Positions 33,939 to 41,905 of a stretch of DNA of 64,000 nucleotides are shown piece after piece. The first letter of the stretch is position 1. Every line of letters starts with the position of its first letter. The notes below the pieces were generated by a model. It was not told the origin of the DNA. It did not search any database and saw only the letters and a list, made by a program, of their open reading frames with translations. Origin of the DNA: Actibacterium sp. MT2.3-13A (GTDB taxonomy: Bacteria; Pseudomonadota; Alphaproteobacteria; Rhodobacterales; Rhodobacteraceae); the NCBI RefSeq assembly GCF_018139985.1, contig NZ_JAGSOU010000006.1, positions 62,001 to 126,000 of the forward strand. Direction: 5' to 3'. Made by a program: the position numbers and the translations under genes.

Positions 33939-34559
33939 GTGACCAAACGCACGTCTGCCAAGTACAAAATCGACCGCCGGATGGGCGAGAACATCTGGGG
34001 CCGTCCGAAATCCCCCGTCAACCGCCGCGAATACGGCCCCGGCCAGCACGGCCAGCGCCGCAAGGGCAAGCTGTCGGACTTCGGCACCCAGCTGCGCGCC
34101 AAGCAGAAGCTGAAGGGCTACTACGGCGACCTGACCGAAAAGCAGTTCCGCCGCATCTACGCCGAAGCCGAGCGTGTGAAGGGCGACACCGGTGAGAACC
34201 TGATCGGCCTGCTGGAGCGCCGCCTGGACGCCGTTGTCTACCGCGCCAAGTTCGTGCCGACCGTTTTCGCCGCGCGCCAGTTCGTGAACCACGGCCATGT
34301 GCTGGTCAACGGCCAGCGCGTGAACATCCCCTCCTACCGCGTGAAAGAGGGCGACGTGATCGAGGTCCGCGAGAAGTCCAAGCAGATGGCCGTCCTGCTG
34401 GAGGCCGTTCAACTGGCCGAGCGCGACGTGCCGGACTACATCGAGGCCGACCACTCGAAGATGACCGCCACCTTCGTGCGCACCCCGAGCCTGGCCGACG
34501 TTCCCTACCCGGTGATCATGGAGCCGCACCTGGTCATCGAATTCTACGCGCAGAACTGA
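33939..34559 (+). CDS. rpsD: 30S ribosomal protein S4
   Basis: 206 residues, full length, with the N-terminal [20 protein letters not shown] part and the S4 RNA-binding domain at about 96-158 ([31 protein letters not shown]). S4 nucleates assembly of the small subunit 5' domain. GTG start seven bases after AAGGAG. The usual zinc-finger cysteines of some S4 proteins are absent (a C-minus form). It stands alone with a terminator behind it, outside the alpha operon as is common in alphaproteobacteria. Confidence 0.98.
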   Translation: MTKRTSAKYKIDRRMGENIWGRPKSPVNRREYGPGQHGQRRKGKLSDFGTQLRAKQKLKGYYGDLTEKQFRRIYAEAERVKGDTGENLIGLLERRLDAVVYRAKFVPTVFAARQFVNHGHVLVNGQRVNIPSYRVKEGDVIEVREKSKQMAVLLEAVQLAERDVPDYIEADHSKMTATFVRTPSLADVPYPVIMEPHLVIEFYAQN

Positions 34560-34585
34560 TCTGCGCCGAACCACGGAATTCCGAA

Positions 34586-34615
34586 ACCCGCCGCCTCTTG
34601 CGCGGCGGGTTTTTT
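34586..34615 (+). terminator. Rho-independent terminator of rpsD
   Basis: Perfect nine-base arms ACCCGCCGC (34586-34594) and GCGGCGGGT (34602-34610) around a seven-base loop, followed by a run of six T at 34610-34615. Ideal terminator structure 26 bases after the rpsD stop. Confidence 0.95.
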
Positions 34616-34646
34616 CGTGTTCCGATCCGTCTCGGAGGGGCCGTCC

Positions 34647-35267
34647 ATGCCATTTTCCGAGACTGAATTCTTCGACCTGTTCGCCCGCTACAACCTCGCC
34701 ATCTGGCCGCTTCAGATCGCGGCCTTCGCCGCCGGGGTGGCGGTCGTGGGGCTGCTGTTCTTCGGCCGCGGGCGGATCTGGCCTGTCTTCGCGCTGCTCG
34801 CGGCGCTCTGGGCGGTGAACGGGATCGGCTATCACGCGCTTTTCTTCTCGCAGATCAACCCGGTGGCCTATGGCTTCGCCGTGCTCTTTCTGGTCGAGGC
34901 GGCGCTGCTGGCCGCCGCGCCCGCGCTGTTCCCGGACCTGACGCTGCGGGTCGGGCGGGATCTGCGCACCGGCGTTGCCCTTGGCCTGATCGTCTTTGCG
35001 ATGGTCGTCTATCCACTCTGGGGCTACCTGGCGGGGCATCGCTATCCGGCGGTGCCTGCTTTCGGCGTGGCGCCCTGCCCGACGGTGATCTTCACCCTGG
35101 GCGCGCTGATGCTGGCGCGGGGGCGGCGCGCGGCCTGGCTGTCGGCGGTCCCGATGCTCTGGGCCGTCATCGGCGGCTCCGCGGCGGTGCTGCTGGGGGT
35201 GCCGCAGGATTTCGGCCTGATCGCGGCGCTGGTCCTGGCGGCGGCGGTTCGCCTGCGGCGCGCCTGA
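34647..35267 (+). CDS. DUF6064-like membrane protein
   Basis: 206 residues with about six membrane helices and the opening MPFSETEFFDLFARYNLAIW, matching my recollection of the DUF6064 family; internal NGIGYHALFFSQINPVAYGF is another conserved-looking stretch. ATG 34647 is preferred, behind GGAGGGG; ten in-frame codons upstream would overlap the rpsD terminator tail. Function unknown. Confidence 0.7.
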   Translation: MPFSETEFFDLFARYNLAIWPLQIAAFAAGVAVVGLLFFGRGRIWPVFALLAALWAVNGIGYHALFFSQINPVAYGFAVLFLVEAALLAAAPALFPDLTLRVGRDLRTGVALGLIVFAMVVYPLWGYLAGHRYPAVPAFGVAPCPTVIFTLGALMLARGRRAAWLSAVPMLWAVIGGSAAVLLGVPQDFGLIAALVLAAAVRLRRA

Positions 35268-35338
35268 CCTTTTGCCGCCTTGCGCGGGGCCGCCGCGTTT
35301 TCTATGTCACCCCGGCGACAGGCAAGGAGAGTTGAGCC

Positions 35339-35875
35339 ATGGCCCGGAAACCGGCGATCGAGACGAAATTCGAACAGGGGCTGTTTGCCGCGCGCTGGCT
35401 TATGGCGCCGATGTATCTTGGACTGGTGGTGTCGCTGGGCATGCTCACCGTCGTGTTCTGCCGCGAGCTGGCCTATTATGTGCCCCAGGTCCTGACCATG
35501 ACCAGCGACAAGGCGATCCTGGTGATCCTGACGCTGATCGACCTGACGCTGGCGGCCAACCTGCTGTTGATCGTGCTGTTCTCGGGCTACGAGAATTTCG
35601 TCTCCAAGCTGGACATCGACGATGGCGGCGACCGACCCTCGTGGATGGGCACGGTGGATTTCTCGGGGCTGAAGATGAAGCTGATCGCCTCGATCGTGGC
35701 GATCTCGGCCATCCACCTGCTCAAGCAGTTCATGGAGATCGGAAAGTCCGAGGCCGCCGTGAACCGCGACGCGCTGTTCTGGCTGGTGGTGATCCACCTG
35801 ACCTTCGTCGGCTCGGGCGTGCTGATGGCGGCCATGGACTGGCTGGTGGCGAGCGCCAAGAAGGGCAAGTCCTGA
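35339..35875 (+). CDS. YqhA/UPF0114 family membrane protein
   Basis: 178 residues with four likely membrane helices and UPF0114 features: an amphipathic N-terminus ending in [12 protein letters not shown], then [19 protein letters not shown] and FSGYENFVS, and [31 protein letters not shown]. Function not established for this family. It stands between the DUF6064-like gene and hisC with no overlap. Confidence 0.88.
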   Translation: MARKPAIETKFEQGLFAARWLMAPMYLGLVVSLGMLTVVFCRELAYYVPQVLTMTSDKAILVILTLIDLTLAANLLLIVLFSGYENFVSKLDIDDGGDRPSWMGTVDFSGLKMKLIASIVAISAIHLLKQFMEIGKSEAAVNRDALFWLVVIHLTFVGSGVLMAAMDWLVASAKKGKS

Positions 35876-35881
35876 GTCCGG

Positions 35882-35897
35882 GCGGCGGGCCCGCCGC
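35882..35897 (+). other. GC palindrome after the YqhA-like gene
   Basis: GCGGCGGGCCCGCCGC is a perfect 16-base palindrome six bases after the stop. As RNA it would form a short GC stem. There is no U-tract, so it is at best a weak or Rho-assisted terminator before the hisC operon. Confidence 0.35.
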
Positions 35898-36020
35898 ACC
35901 CTGAACCGCCCCGGCCGGGCGGCCCGGCAACACTGCGGCGGCTCGATCCGGCATCGGCGGTTTCACGCTGGTCTTGCGCGCGCGCCGGCGCTAGAAATCC
36001 GGGCAAGTAGGAGGTTTCCC

Positions 36021-37106
36021 ATGTCTCAGATTCAGCCCCAGCCCGGTATCATGGAGATCAAGCTCTACCAGGGCGGGCAGAGCCATGTCGAAGGCGTGTC
36101 CGACGTGGTCAAGCTGTCGTCGAACGAGAACCCCTTCGGACCCTCCGACAAGGCGAAGGAAGCCTTCGCGCGCTCCGTGCACAGCCTGCACCGCTACCCG
36201 CCCACCGACCACGCCGCCCTGCGCGCGGCGATCGGTGAGGTGCACGGTGTGGACCCGGCGCGGGTAATCTGCGGCGTCGGCTCGGACGAGATCATCACCT
36301 TCCTGTGCCAGGCCTACGCCGGCACGGGCGACGAGGTGATCCACACCGAGCACGGGTTTTCCATGTATCGCATCTCGGCGCTGGCCGCCGGCGCCACGCC
36401 CGTCGAGGTGCCCGAGCGCGAGCGCGTGGTCGATGTCGACGCCATCCTCGCCGCCTGCACCGAGCGCACGAGGCTGGTGTTCATCGCCAACCCTGCCAAC
36501 CCCACCGGCACCATGATCGGCGGCAACGAAGTGGCGCGGCTGGCCGACGGTCTTCCGCCGCAGGCGATCCTGGTGCTCGACGGCGCCTATGCCGAGTTTG
36601 TCGAGGGCTACGACGGCGGCGCCGCGCTGGTCGAGGCGCGCGAGAATGTCGTGATGACCCGGACCTTTTCCAAGCTCTACGGGCTGGGCGGGTTGCGGAT
36701 CGGCTGGGGCTACGGCCCGCAGCAGGTCATCGACGTGCTGAACCGCGTGCGCGGGCCGTTCAACCTCAGCCAGACCCAGCTCGAAACCGCCGAAGCCGCG
36801 GTGCGCGATACCGCCTATGCCGAGAAATGCCGCGCCGAAAACACCCGCCTGCGCGCCTGGCTGTCCGAGGCGCTGGCCGAGGCCGGCGTGCCCTCGGACG
36901 TGTCCTGCGCGAATTTCATCCTCGCCCGCTTCGCCAGCCAGGCCGAGGCCGAGTCCTGCGACGACTGGCTGAAATCCAAGGGCATCATCGTGCGCCGGGT
37001 GGCGGGCTACGGGCTTCCCAACTGCCTGCGGATCACCGTGGGCGACGAGGCGTCCTGCCGGCGCGTCGCCCATGCGGTGCGCGAGTTCAAGGGGCAGCGG
37101 ACATGA
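36021..37106 (+). CDS. hisC: Histidinol-phosphate aminotransferase
   Basis: 361 residues of the class II aminotransferase family. Conserved parts are [12 protein letters not shown], the DGAYAEF segment and [15 protein letters not shown] with the PLP lysine at 218. HisC transaminates imidazole-acetol phosphate in histidine synthesis; HisC-like enzymes can also act on prephenate or arogenate precursors. The gene overlaps tyrA by ATGA, so a dual role in tyrosine/phenylalanine transamination is likely here. RBS GTAGGAGG. Confidence 0.93.
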   Translation: MSQIQPQPGIMEIKLYQGGQSHVEGVSDVVKLSSNENPFGPSDKAKEAFARSVHSLHRYPPTDHAALRAAIGEVHGVDPARVICGVGSDEIITFLCQAYAGTGDEVIHTEHGFSMYRISALAAGATPVEVPERERVVDVDAILAACTERTRLVFIANPANPTGTMIGGNEVARLADGLPPQAILVLDGAYAEFVEGYDGGAALVEARENVVMTRTFSKLYGLGGLRIGWGYGPQQVIDVLNRVRGPFNLSQTQLETAEAAVRDTAYAEKCRAENTRLRAWLSEALAEAGVPSDVSCANFILARFASQAEAESCDDWLKSKGIIVRRVAGYGLPNCLRITVGDEASCRRVAHAVREFKGQRT

Positions 37107-38023
37107 GCGTGATCTACCACCGGGTGGCGCTGATCGGGCTGGGGCTGATCGCGGGCTCGATGGCCCATGCCATGCGCCGTGCCGGGCTGGCCGGCGAGAT
37201 CGTGGGCACCGCGCGCAGCGCCGAGACCCGCAAGATCGCCGCCGAGATCGGGCTGTGCGACCGGGTGGTGGAGACCGCCGCCGAGGCGGTCGCGGGCGCC
37301 GATCTGGTCGTGCTGGCCGTGCCGGTGGGCGCGATGGGCGCCGTGGCCGAGGAGATCAGCCCGCATCTCAAGCCGGGCGCGACCCTGACCGACGTGGGCT
37401 CGGTCAAGCGCGCGGTGATCGACGCCGTTGCGCCGCATATCCCCGAGGGCGTGCACTTCATTCCAGCGCACCCGCTGGCCGGCACCGAGCATTCCGGCCC
37501 CCGCGCCGGTTTCGCCGAGCTGTTCGACAACCGCTGGTGCCTTCTGGTCCCGGTCGAGGGGACGGACCCCGCCGCCACCGCCCGGCTGCGCGCGCTGTGG
37601 GAGGGCATGGGCGCCAATGTCGAGGAGATGGACGCCGATCACCACGACCTGGTGCTGGCCGTGACCAGCCACGCGCCGCACCTGATCGCCTATACGATGG
37701 TGGGCGTGGCCGACGACCTGGGCCGGGTGACCGACAGCGAGGTGATCAAGTATTCCGCCGCCGGTTTCCGCGACTTCACCCGGATCGCGGCGAGCGATCC
37801 GACCATGTGGCGCGATGTATTCCTGAACAACAAGGAGGCCACGCTGGAGATCCTGGGCCGCTTCACCGAGGAGCTCTTCGCGCTGCAACGCGCCATCCGC
37901 ACCGGCGACGGCGAGATGCTGCACGACTATTTCACCCGCACCCGCGCCATCCGCCGCGGCATCATCGAGGCGGGGCAGGACACCGAGGCCCCCGATTTCG
38001 GCCGCGTGAAGGAGCGCAGGTGA
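37103..38023 (+). CDS. tyrA: Prephenate/arogenate dehydrogenase
   Basis: 306 residues, TyrA family without a fused chorismate mutase or ACT domain. N-terminal Rossmann motif GLGLIAGS at 12-19; [21 protein letters not shown] and [13 protein letters not shown] are the catalytic/substrate segments. Oxidative decarboxylation of prephenate or arogenate with NAD(P). Couples by ATGA to hisC and by GTGA to the extensin-like gene. The 266-codon upstream extension is a shadow of hisC. Confidence 0.93.
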   Translation: MSVIYHRVALIGLGLIAGSMAHAMRRAGLAGEIVGTARSAETRKIAAEIGLCDRVVETAAEAVAGADLVVLAVPVGAMGAVAEEISPHLKPGATLTDVGSVKRAVIDAVAPHIPEGVHFIPAHPLAGTEHSGPRAGFAELFDNRWCLLVPVEGTDPAATARLRALWEGMGANVEEMDADHHDLVLAVTSHAPHLIAYTMVGVADDLGRVTDSEVIKYSAAGFRDFTRIAASDPTMWRDVFLNNKEATLEILGRFTEELFALQRAIRTGDGEMLHDYFTRTRAIRRGIIEAGQDTEAPDFGRVKERR

Positions 38024-39018
38024 GGGCCCGCGGCCTGGCATATGTCCTGACCCTGGCGCTGGCCGGGGGCGTCGCCATGGCCGCGCCCGACAGCTCGCCC
38101 CGCCCTTCGCCGCGCCCCGAGACGGGGACGGCCTTCGTGCCGCGCCCGGTCGCGGTGCCGGTCTTCTACCGCGCCGCGGTCCGGCCGCGGCCGCGTCCCG
38201 GCGGCGTCGCCGTCGCGGCGCCCGTCGCCCTCGCGCCCGCGGCGCCGGAGCCGGTTCCGGCCCCCGCGCTGCGTCCGGCCGCCGTGCCTGTCTATTACGC
38301 CGCCCAGATCCGCCCGCGACCGCGCCCGCTGCGCGCGGTGCGGCCCGGACAGGTGATCGAGGTTTCCTCGGCCAGCGCCGTCGGCCGCTCGATCCGGCCC
38401 GAATCCCGCCCCGAGGAGTGGGGGGAGGCGCGTCTCATCCGCATCGCGGCGGGGGTGCGCACACAGCCCTCGGCCATCACCGGCACGGGCAAGGCCGGGC
38501 AGATCTGCGGTGACGGTGCGATCCGCGGCGAGGTTCTGCCGCCGATCCCGGCCAAGGTCGCGGGCTGCGGCCTCGACCGGCCGGTGCGCGTGTCCTCGGT
38601 CGATGGCGTGGTGCTGACCCGCCCCGCGACGATGGATTGCGAGACCGCGAAGGCGCTCAAGACCTGGGTGCGGGACGGCGTGAAGCCTGCCATCGGGCGG
38701 CTCGGTGGCGGGGTCGGCTCGCTGCGCGTCGTGGCCAGCTATTCGTGCCGCACCCGCAACAGCCAGCCCGGCGCCAAGATTTCGGAACACGGGCGCGGGC
38801 GCGCGGTGGATGTCGCCGCGGTGAACCTGAAGAACGGCGTGTCGGTCACGGTGCTCAAGGGCTGGCGCGACCCGGTGCAGAAGCAGTTGCTGAAAAAGAT
38901 GCATCGCGCGGCCTGCGGTCCCTTCGGCACGGTGCTGGGGCCCAACTCGGACCAGTATCACAAGGATCACCTGCACCTGGACACGGCCCGCTACGGCAAC
39001 GGGCCCTATTGCCGCTAG
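38020..39018 (+). CDS. Extensin-like protein with proline-rich linker (D,D-carboxypeptidase fold)
   Basis: 332 residues. GTG 38020 sits in a GTGA overlap with tyrA. Signal peptide at about 1-22, then a proline/arginine-rich linker with two copies of a 15-residue unit (46-60 and 89-103, VPV[FY]Y..A..RPRPRP), then a C-terminal extensin-like domain with SYSCRTRN, SEHGRGRAVDV and HKDHLHLDTA, whose His/Asp/His pattern is the zinc site of LAS-type peptidoglycan carboxypeptidases. It probably acts in the periplasm on cell wall; activity is inferred. Confidence 0.8.
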   Translation: MRARGLAYVLTLALAGGVAMAAPDSSPRPSPRPETGTAFVPRPVAVPVFYRAAVRPRPRPGGVAVAAPVALAPAAPEPVPAPALRPAAVPVYYAAQIRPRPRPLRAVRPGQVIEVSSASAVGRSIRPESRPEEWGEARLIRIAAGVRTQPSAITGTGKAGQICGDGAIRGEVLPPIPAKVAGCGLDRPVRVSSVDGVVLTRPATMDCETAKALKTWVRDGVKPAIGRLGGGVGSLRVVASYSCRTRNSQPGAKISEHGRGRAVDVAAVNLKNGVSVTVLKGWRDPVQKQLLKKMHRAACGPFGTVLGPNSDQYHKDHLHLDTARYGNGPYCR

Positions 39019-40013
39019 CGGATCTTCAGGCGCGGCGCCGGGCCCAGCGGCACCGGGCCGAGGCTGACCCGGCCACGGTGAAAGCGCAGTTCCACATCCA
39101 GCGTGTTGCGGTTCCCCTTCAGCCCGGCCAGCACCTCGAAGGCGCTGGCCAGCGTGTCGGCCATGCCGCGCGGCAGGGCGCCGGTGGCGACGCCGATCTC
39201 CAGCATCTCGCGCCAGTTGGTGGCGCGCAGCCCGATCTTGCCCTCTGGGAGGCCCTGCGCATCGACCGTCAGATCGCCGGCGGCCTGCAACTCCAGCTCG
39301 CCCCAATGGGCCTCGAACATGCGCAGCTTGACGGTGGTGACCTGCGGCCGGCGCTGCTCGATCGCGCGCCGGTCCCAGGGCGCGTCGAAGCCGAACTCCG
39401 CGTCCATGCGCAGTGCCTCGAACACCTCCGGCAGGCCGGTATCGCCCAGAAGCGCGATCAGGTCGGCCGAAGGGCGCATCTCGGTGGCGTCGAAGGCGAT
39501 CTCCTGCACGTCCGTCCGGGCGGGCACGGCGCGGCTGGCCAGCCGCGCGGAGGGAAACTCGGCCCACCAGCCGCGGTCCGAGGCCAGCCGGAATCCCTCC
39601 AGCACGAAGGAGGTGCGGTCAAGCTCCAGCGCGGTATCGGGTTTGAACACCACGCTGGCCTGCATCTTGTCGGCGGTGACGGTGATTTTTTCCTTCGGCG
39701 TGGAAATGAGCTGTTCGTCGGGCCAGACTGCGATCACATGGTTCGGCTTGTAGCTGAGCGACAGGATCTGGAAGAACGGCGCGTGCCAGGCCAGCCCGGT
39801 CTCCGGGTCGGCCAGCGCCAGATCGGTGATGGTGGTGTCCAGCCGGTTGGGAAAGCCGCGCACGTCGAGCGCGCTGTAATCGGCCTGCCAGCCCTCGGCG
39901 CGGCGCGCCTCGAACCAGCCGCTCAGCGTGGTTTCCAACCCGCGCGAGGCGATCACCCACCACCCCGCCCACAGCGCCGCCGCCGTCAAAACCAGCACCA
40001 AAAGCCTGCGCAT
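39015..40013 (-). CDS. DUF2125 family protein
   Basis: 332 residues, with an N-terminal signal/anchor helix (RRLLVLVLTAAALWAGWWVI) and the DUF2125 pattern GLETTLSGWFEARRAEGW..FPNRLDT. ATG 40013 behind GGGGCGGAG; the frame extends upstream another 68 codons without support. It converges with the extensin-like gene and the two TAG stops overlap in CTAG at 39015-39018. Probably a periplasmic or membrane-anchored protein of unknown role. Confidence 0.85.
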   Translation of the reverse strand: MRRLLVLVLTAAALWAGWWVIASRGLETTLSGWFEARRAEGWQADYSALDVRGFPNRLDTTITDLALADPETGLAWHAPFFQILSLSYKPNHVIAVWPDEQLISTPKEKITVTADKMQASVVFKPDTALELDRTSFVLEGFRLASDRGWWAEFPSARLASRAVPARTDVQEIAFDATEMRPSADLIALLGDTGLPEVFEALRMDAEFGFDAPWDRRAIEQRRPQVTTVKLRMFEAHWGELELQAAGDLTVDAQGLPEGKIGLRATNWREMLEIGVATGALPRGMADTLASAFEVLAGLKGNRNTLDVELRFHRGRVSLGPVPLGPAPRLKIR

Positions 40014-40077
40014 CGCTCCGCCCCTTTTCCTTGGCCCTGATCGGTGTTTATAGAGCCTCGGACAGGAGGGCCAGACC

Positions 40078-40617
40078 ATGCCGGACCAGCCGCTGTGGGT
40101 CTTCGGATACGGATCGCTGATGTGGAACCCGGGTTTCCCGGTGGCCGAGCGTCGCGTCGCGCGGCTTGACGGCTGGCACCGCTCGTTCTGCATGCGCTCG
40201 ATCCACCATCGCGGCACGGCGGAGGACCCGGGCCTGGTGCTGGCGCTGGACGCGGCCGAGGGGGCCTGCTGTCACGGGCTGGCCTTCCGCGTCGAAAGCG
40301 GCGCGGAGCAGGCGACCATCGCCTATCTGCGCGAACGCGAGCTGATCTCCTCGGCCTATCTGGAGACCGAGCAGGCGATCGTGCTGCAGGGCGGGGCCGA
40401 GGTGCGGGCGCTGACCTTCGTCATCGACACCGAGCACGACCAGTATTGCGGCGGCCTGCCGCTTGAGGATCAGGCCGCGATCATCGCCCGCGCCGTGGGC
40501 GGGCGCGGCCCGAACACAGAGTATCTCTTCAACACCGCCCAACATCTGGCCGAACTGGGGATCGCGGATGCAGAGCTCAACTGGCTCACCACGCGGGTGC
40601 GGGAAATCAACACATAG
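40078..40617 (+). CDS. chaC: ChaC-family glutathione-specific gamma-glutamylcyclotransferase
   Basis: 179 residues with the family signature FGYGSLMWNPGF at 9-20, the GWHRSFCM segment and a Glu-rich RERELIS near 110-116 that carries the expected catalytic Glu. ChaC enzymes cleave glutathione to 5-oxoproline and Cys-Gly. RBS GACAGGAGGG. It is divergent from the DUF2125 gene across 64 bases. Confidence 0.88.
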   Translation: MPDQPLWVFGYGSLMWNPGFPVAERRVARLDGWHRSFCMRSIHHRGTAEDPGLVLALDAAEGACCHGLAFRVESGAEQATIAYLRERELISSAYLETEQAIVLQGGAEVRALTFVIDTEHDQYCGGLPLEDQAAIIARAVGGRGPNTEYLFNTAQHLAELGIADAELNWLTTRVREINT

Positions 40618-40713
40618 CGGCATGGCCGTGCCCGCGACACCGCATTGCGTGTTGTGGGGGTGCCGCCCTTGGCCTAGATTGCCGGCAAGAACCAAAGGGG
40701 CAGGACGCGTCAC

Positions 40714-41901
40714 ATGGACATGAGCGAGCGCGAGGCCGAGCCGCATTTCTCCCAGCCGGTGCGCCAGATCTTCACGATGCTGGTGGCGGTGGGGCTGTTT
40801 TCCTTCGGCGCCTATGTGGCCTTTCCGCGCGTGGCGCCGGTCTTTCTGGCCAATCCCTATCTCAACGGCGTGATCGCGCTGGTGTTCCTGATCGGGGTGC
40901 TGGCCTGTTTCCTGCAGGTGATCCAACTTGTGACCTCGGTCGGCTGGATCGAGGGGTTCATCGAGGGCCGCCCCGGCCACGAGATCACCCGCGCCCCGCG
41001 CCTGCTGGCGCCGCTTGCCGCCCTGCTGCGCGCGCGCGGCAAACGGATGAAGATTTCCACCTCCTCGGCGCGCTCGATCCTCGAGTCGGTGGCGACCCGG
41101 ATCGAAGAGGCGCGCGACATCACGCGCTACATCGTCAACCTGCTGATCTTCCTCGGCCTGCTGGGAACCTTCTACGGGCTTGCCACCACGGTGCCCGCGG
41201 TGGTGGAGACCATCCGCTCGCTCGCCCCGCAGGATGGCGAGGGCGGGGTCGAGGTGTTCTCGCGCCTGATGACCGGGCTCGAGGCGCAGCTCGGCGGGAT
41301 GGGCACGGCGTTTTCCTCGTCGCTGCTGGGGCTCGCCGGCTCGCTGGTGGTGGGGCTGCTGGAGCTGTTCGCGGGCCACGGGCAGAACCGTTTCTACCGC
41401 GAGTTGGAGGAATGGCTGTCCACCATCACCCGGCTTGGCTTCGCCACGGCGGAGGCGGGCGAGGGCGGCGAGACCGGCGCGCTTGCCGGCGTGCTGGAGC
41501 AGATGGCGCAACAGATGGACACGTTGCAGGGCATGGTCGCCCGCTCCGAGACCGGGCGCGCCGAGGCCGACGCGCAGCTGGCGGGGCTGGCGCAGGCGAT
41601 GGACCGGCTGTCGCAGCGGCTGGAGGAGGACGCGCGGACCGCCGGCGGCACCGCCCGCGCGCTGGCCCAGATCGCCGACGGGCAGGAGCGTATGATCGCC
41701 GCACTCGAAGGCCGCGCCGAGGAGGGCGGGGCGCATATGGACGCCGAAAGCCGGATGCGCCTGCGCTCGATCGACGTGCAGCTTCTGCGCATCCTCGAAG
41801 AACTCTCGGCCGGGCGGCAGGAGACGCTGACCGACCTGCGCGGCGACCTCGCGGCGCTGACGCGCGCCATCCGCCAGCGCAACACCGGGCAGGGGAGCTG
41901 A
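40714..41901 (+). CDS. MotA/ExbB-like proton-channel protein of a non-flagellar stator
   Basis: 395 residues with four predicted membrane helices (about 18-37, 50-75, 139-160 and 196-220), a cytoplasmic loop between TM2 and TM3, and a long charged C-terminal tail (about 221-395) that should extend as helices. TM3 GLLGTFYGLATTVPAV and TM4 GMGTAFSSSLLGLAGS carry the polar Thr/Ser residues of proton-conducting MotA/TolQ/ExbB proteins. The partner with a MotB-like Asp is encoded four bases downstream. No flagellar, ton or tol genes are nearby. Confidence 0.85.
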   Translation: MDMSEREAEPHFSQPVRQIFTMLVAVGLFSFGAYVAFPRVAPVFLANPYLNGVIALVFLIGVLACFLQVIQLVTSVGWIEGFIEGRPGHEITRAPRLLAPLAALLRARGKRMKISTSSARSILESVATRIEEARDITRYIVNLLIFLGLLGTFYGLATTVPAVVETIRSLAPQDGEGGVEVFSRLMTGLEAQLGGMGTAFSSSLLGLAGSLVVGLLELFAGHGQNRFYRELEEWLSTITRLGFATAEAGEGGETGALAGVLEQMAQQMDTLQGMVARSETGRAEADAQLAGLAQAMDRLSQRLEEDARTAGGTARALAQIADGQERMIAALEGRAEEGGAHMDAESRMRLRSIDVQLLRILEELSAGRQETLTDLRGDLAALTRAIRQRNTGQGS

Positions 41902-41905
41902 GCCC

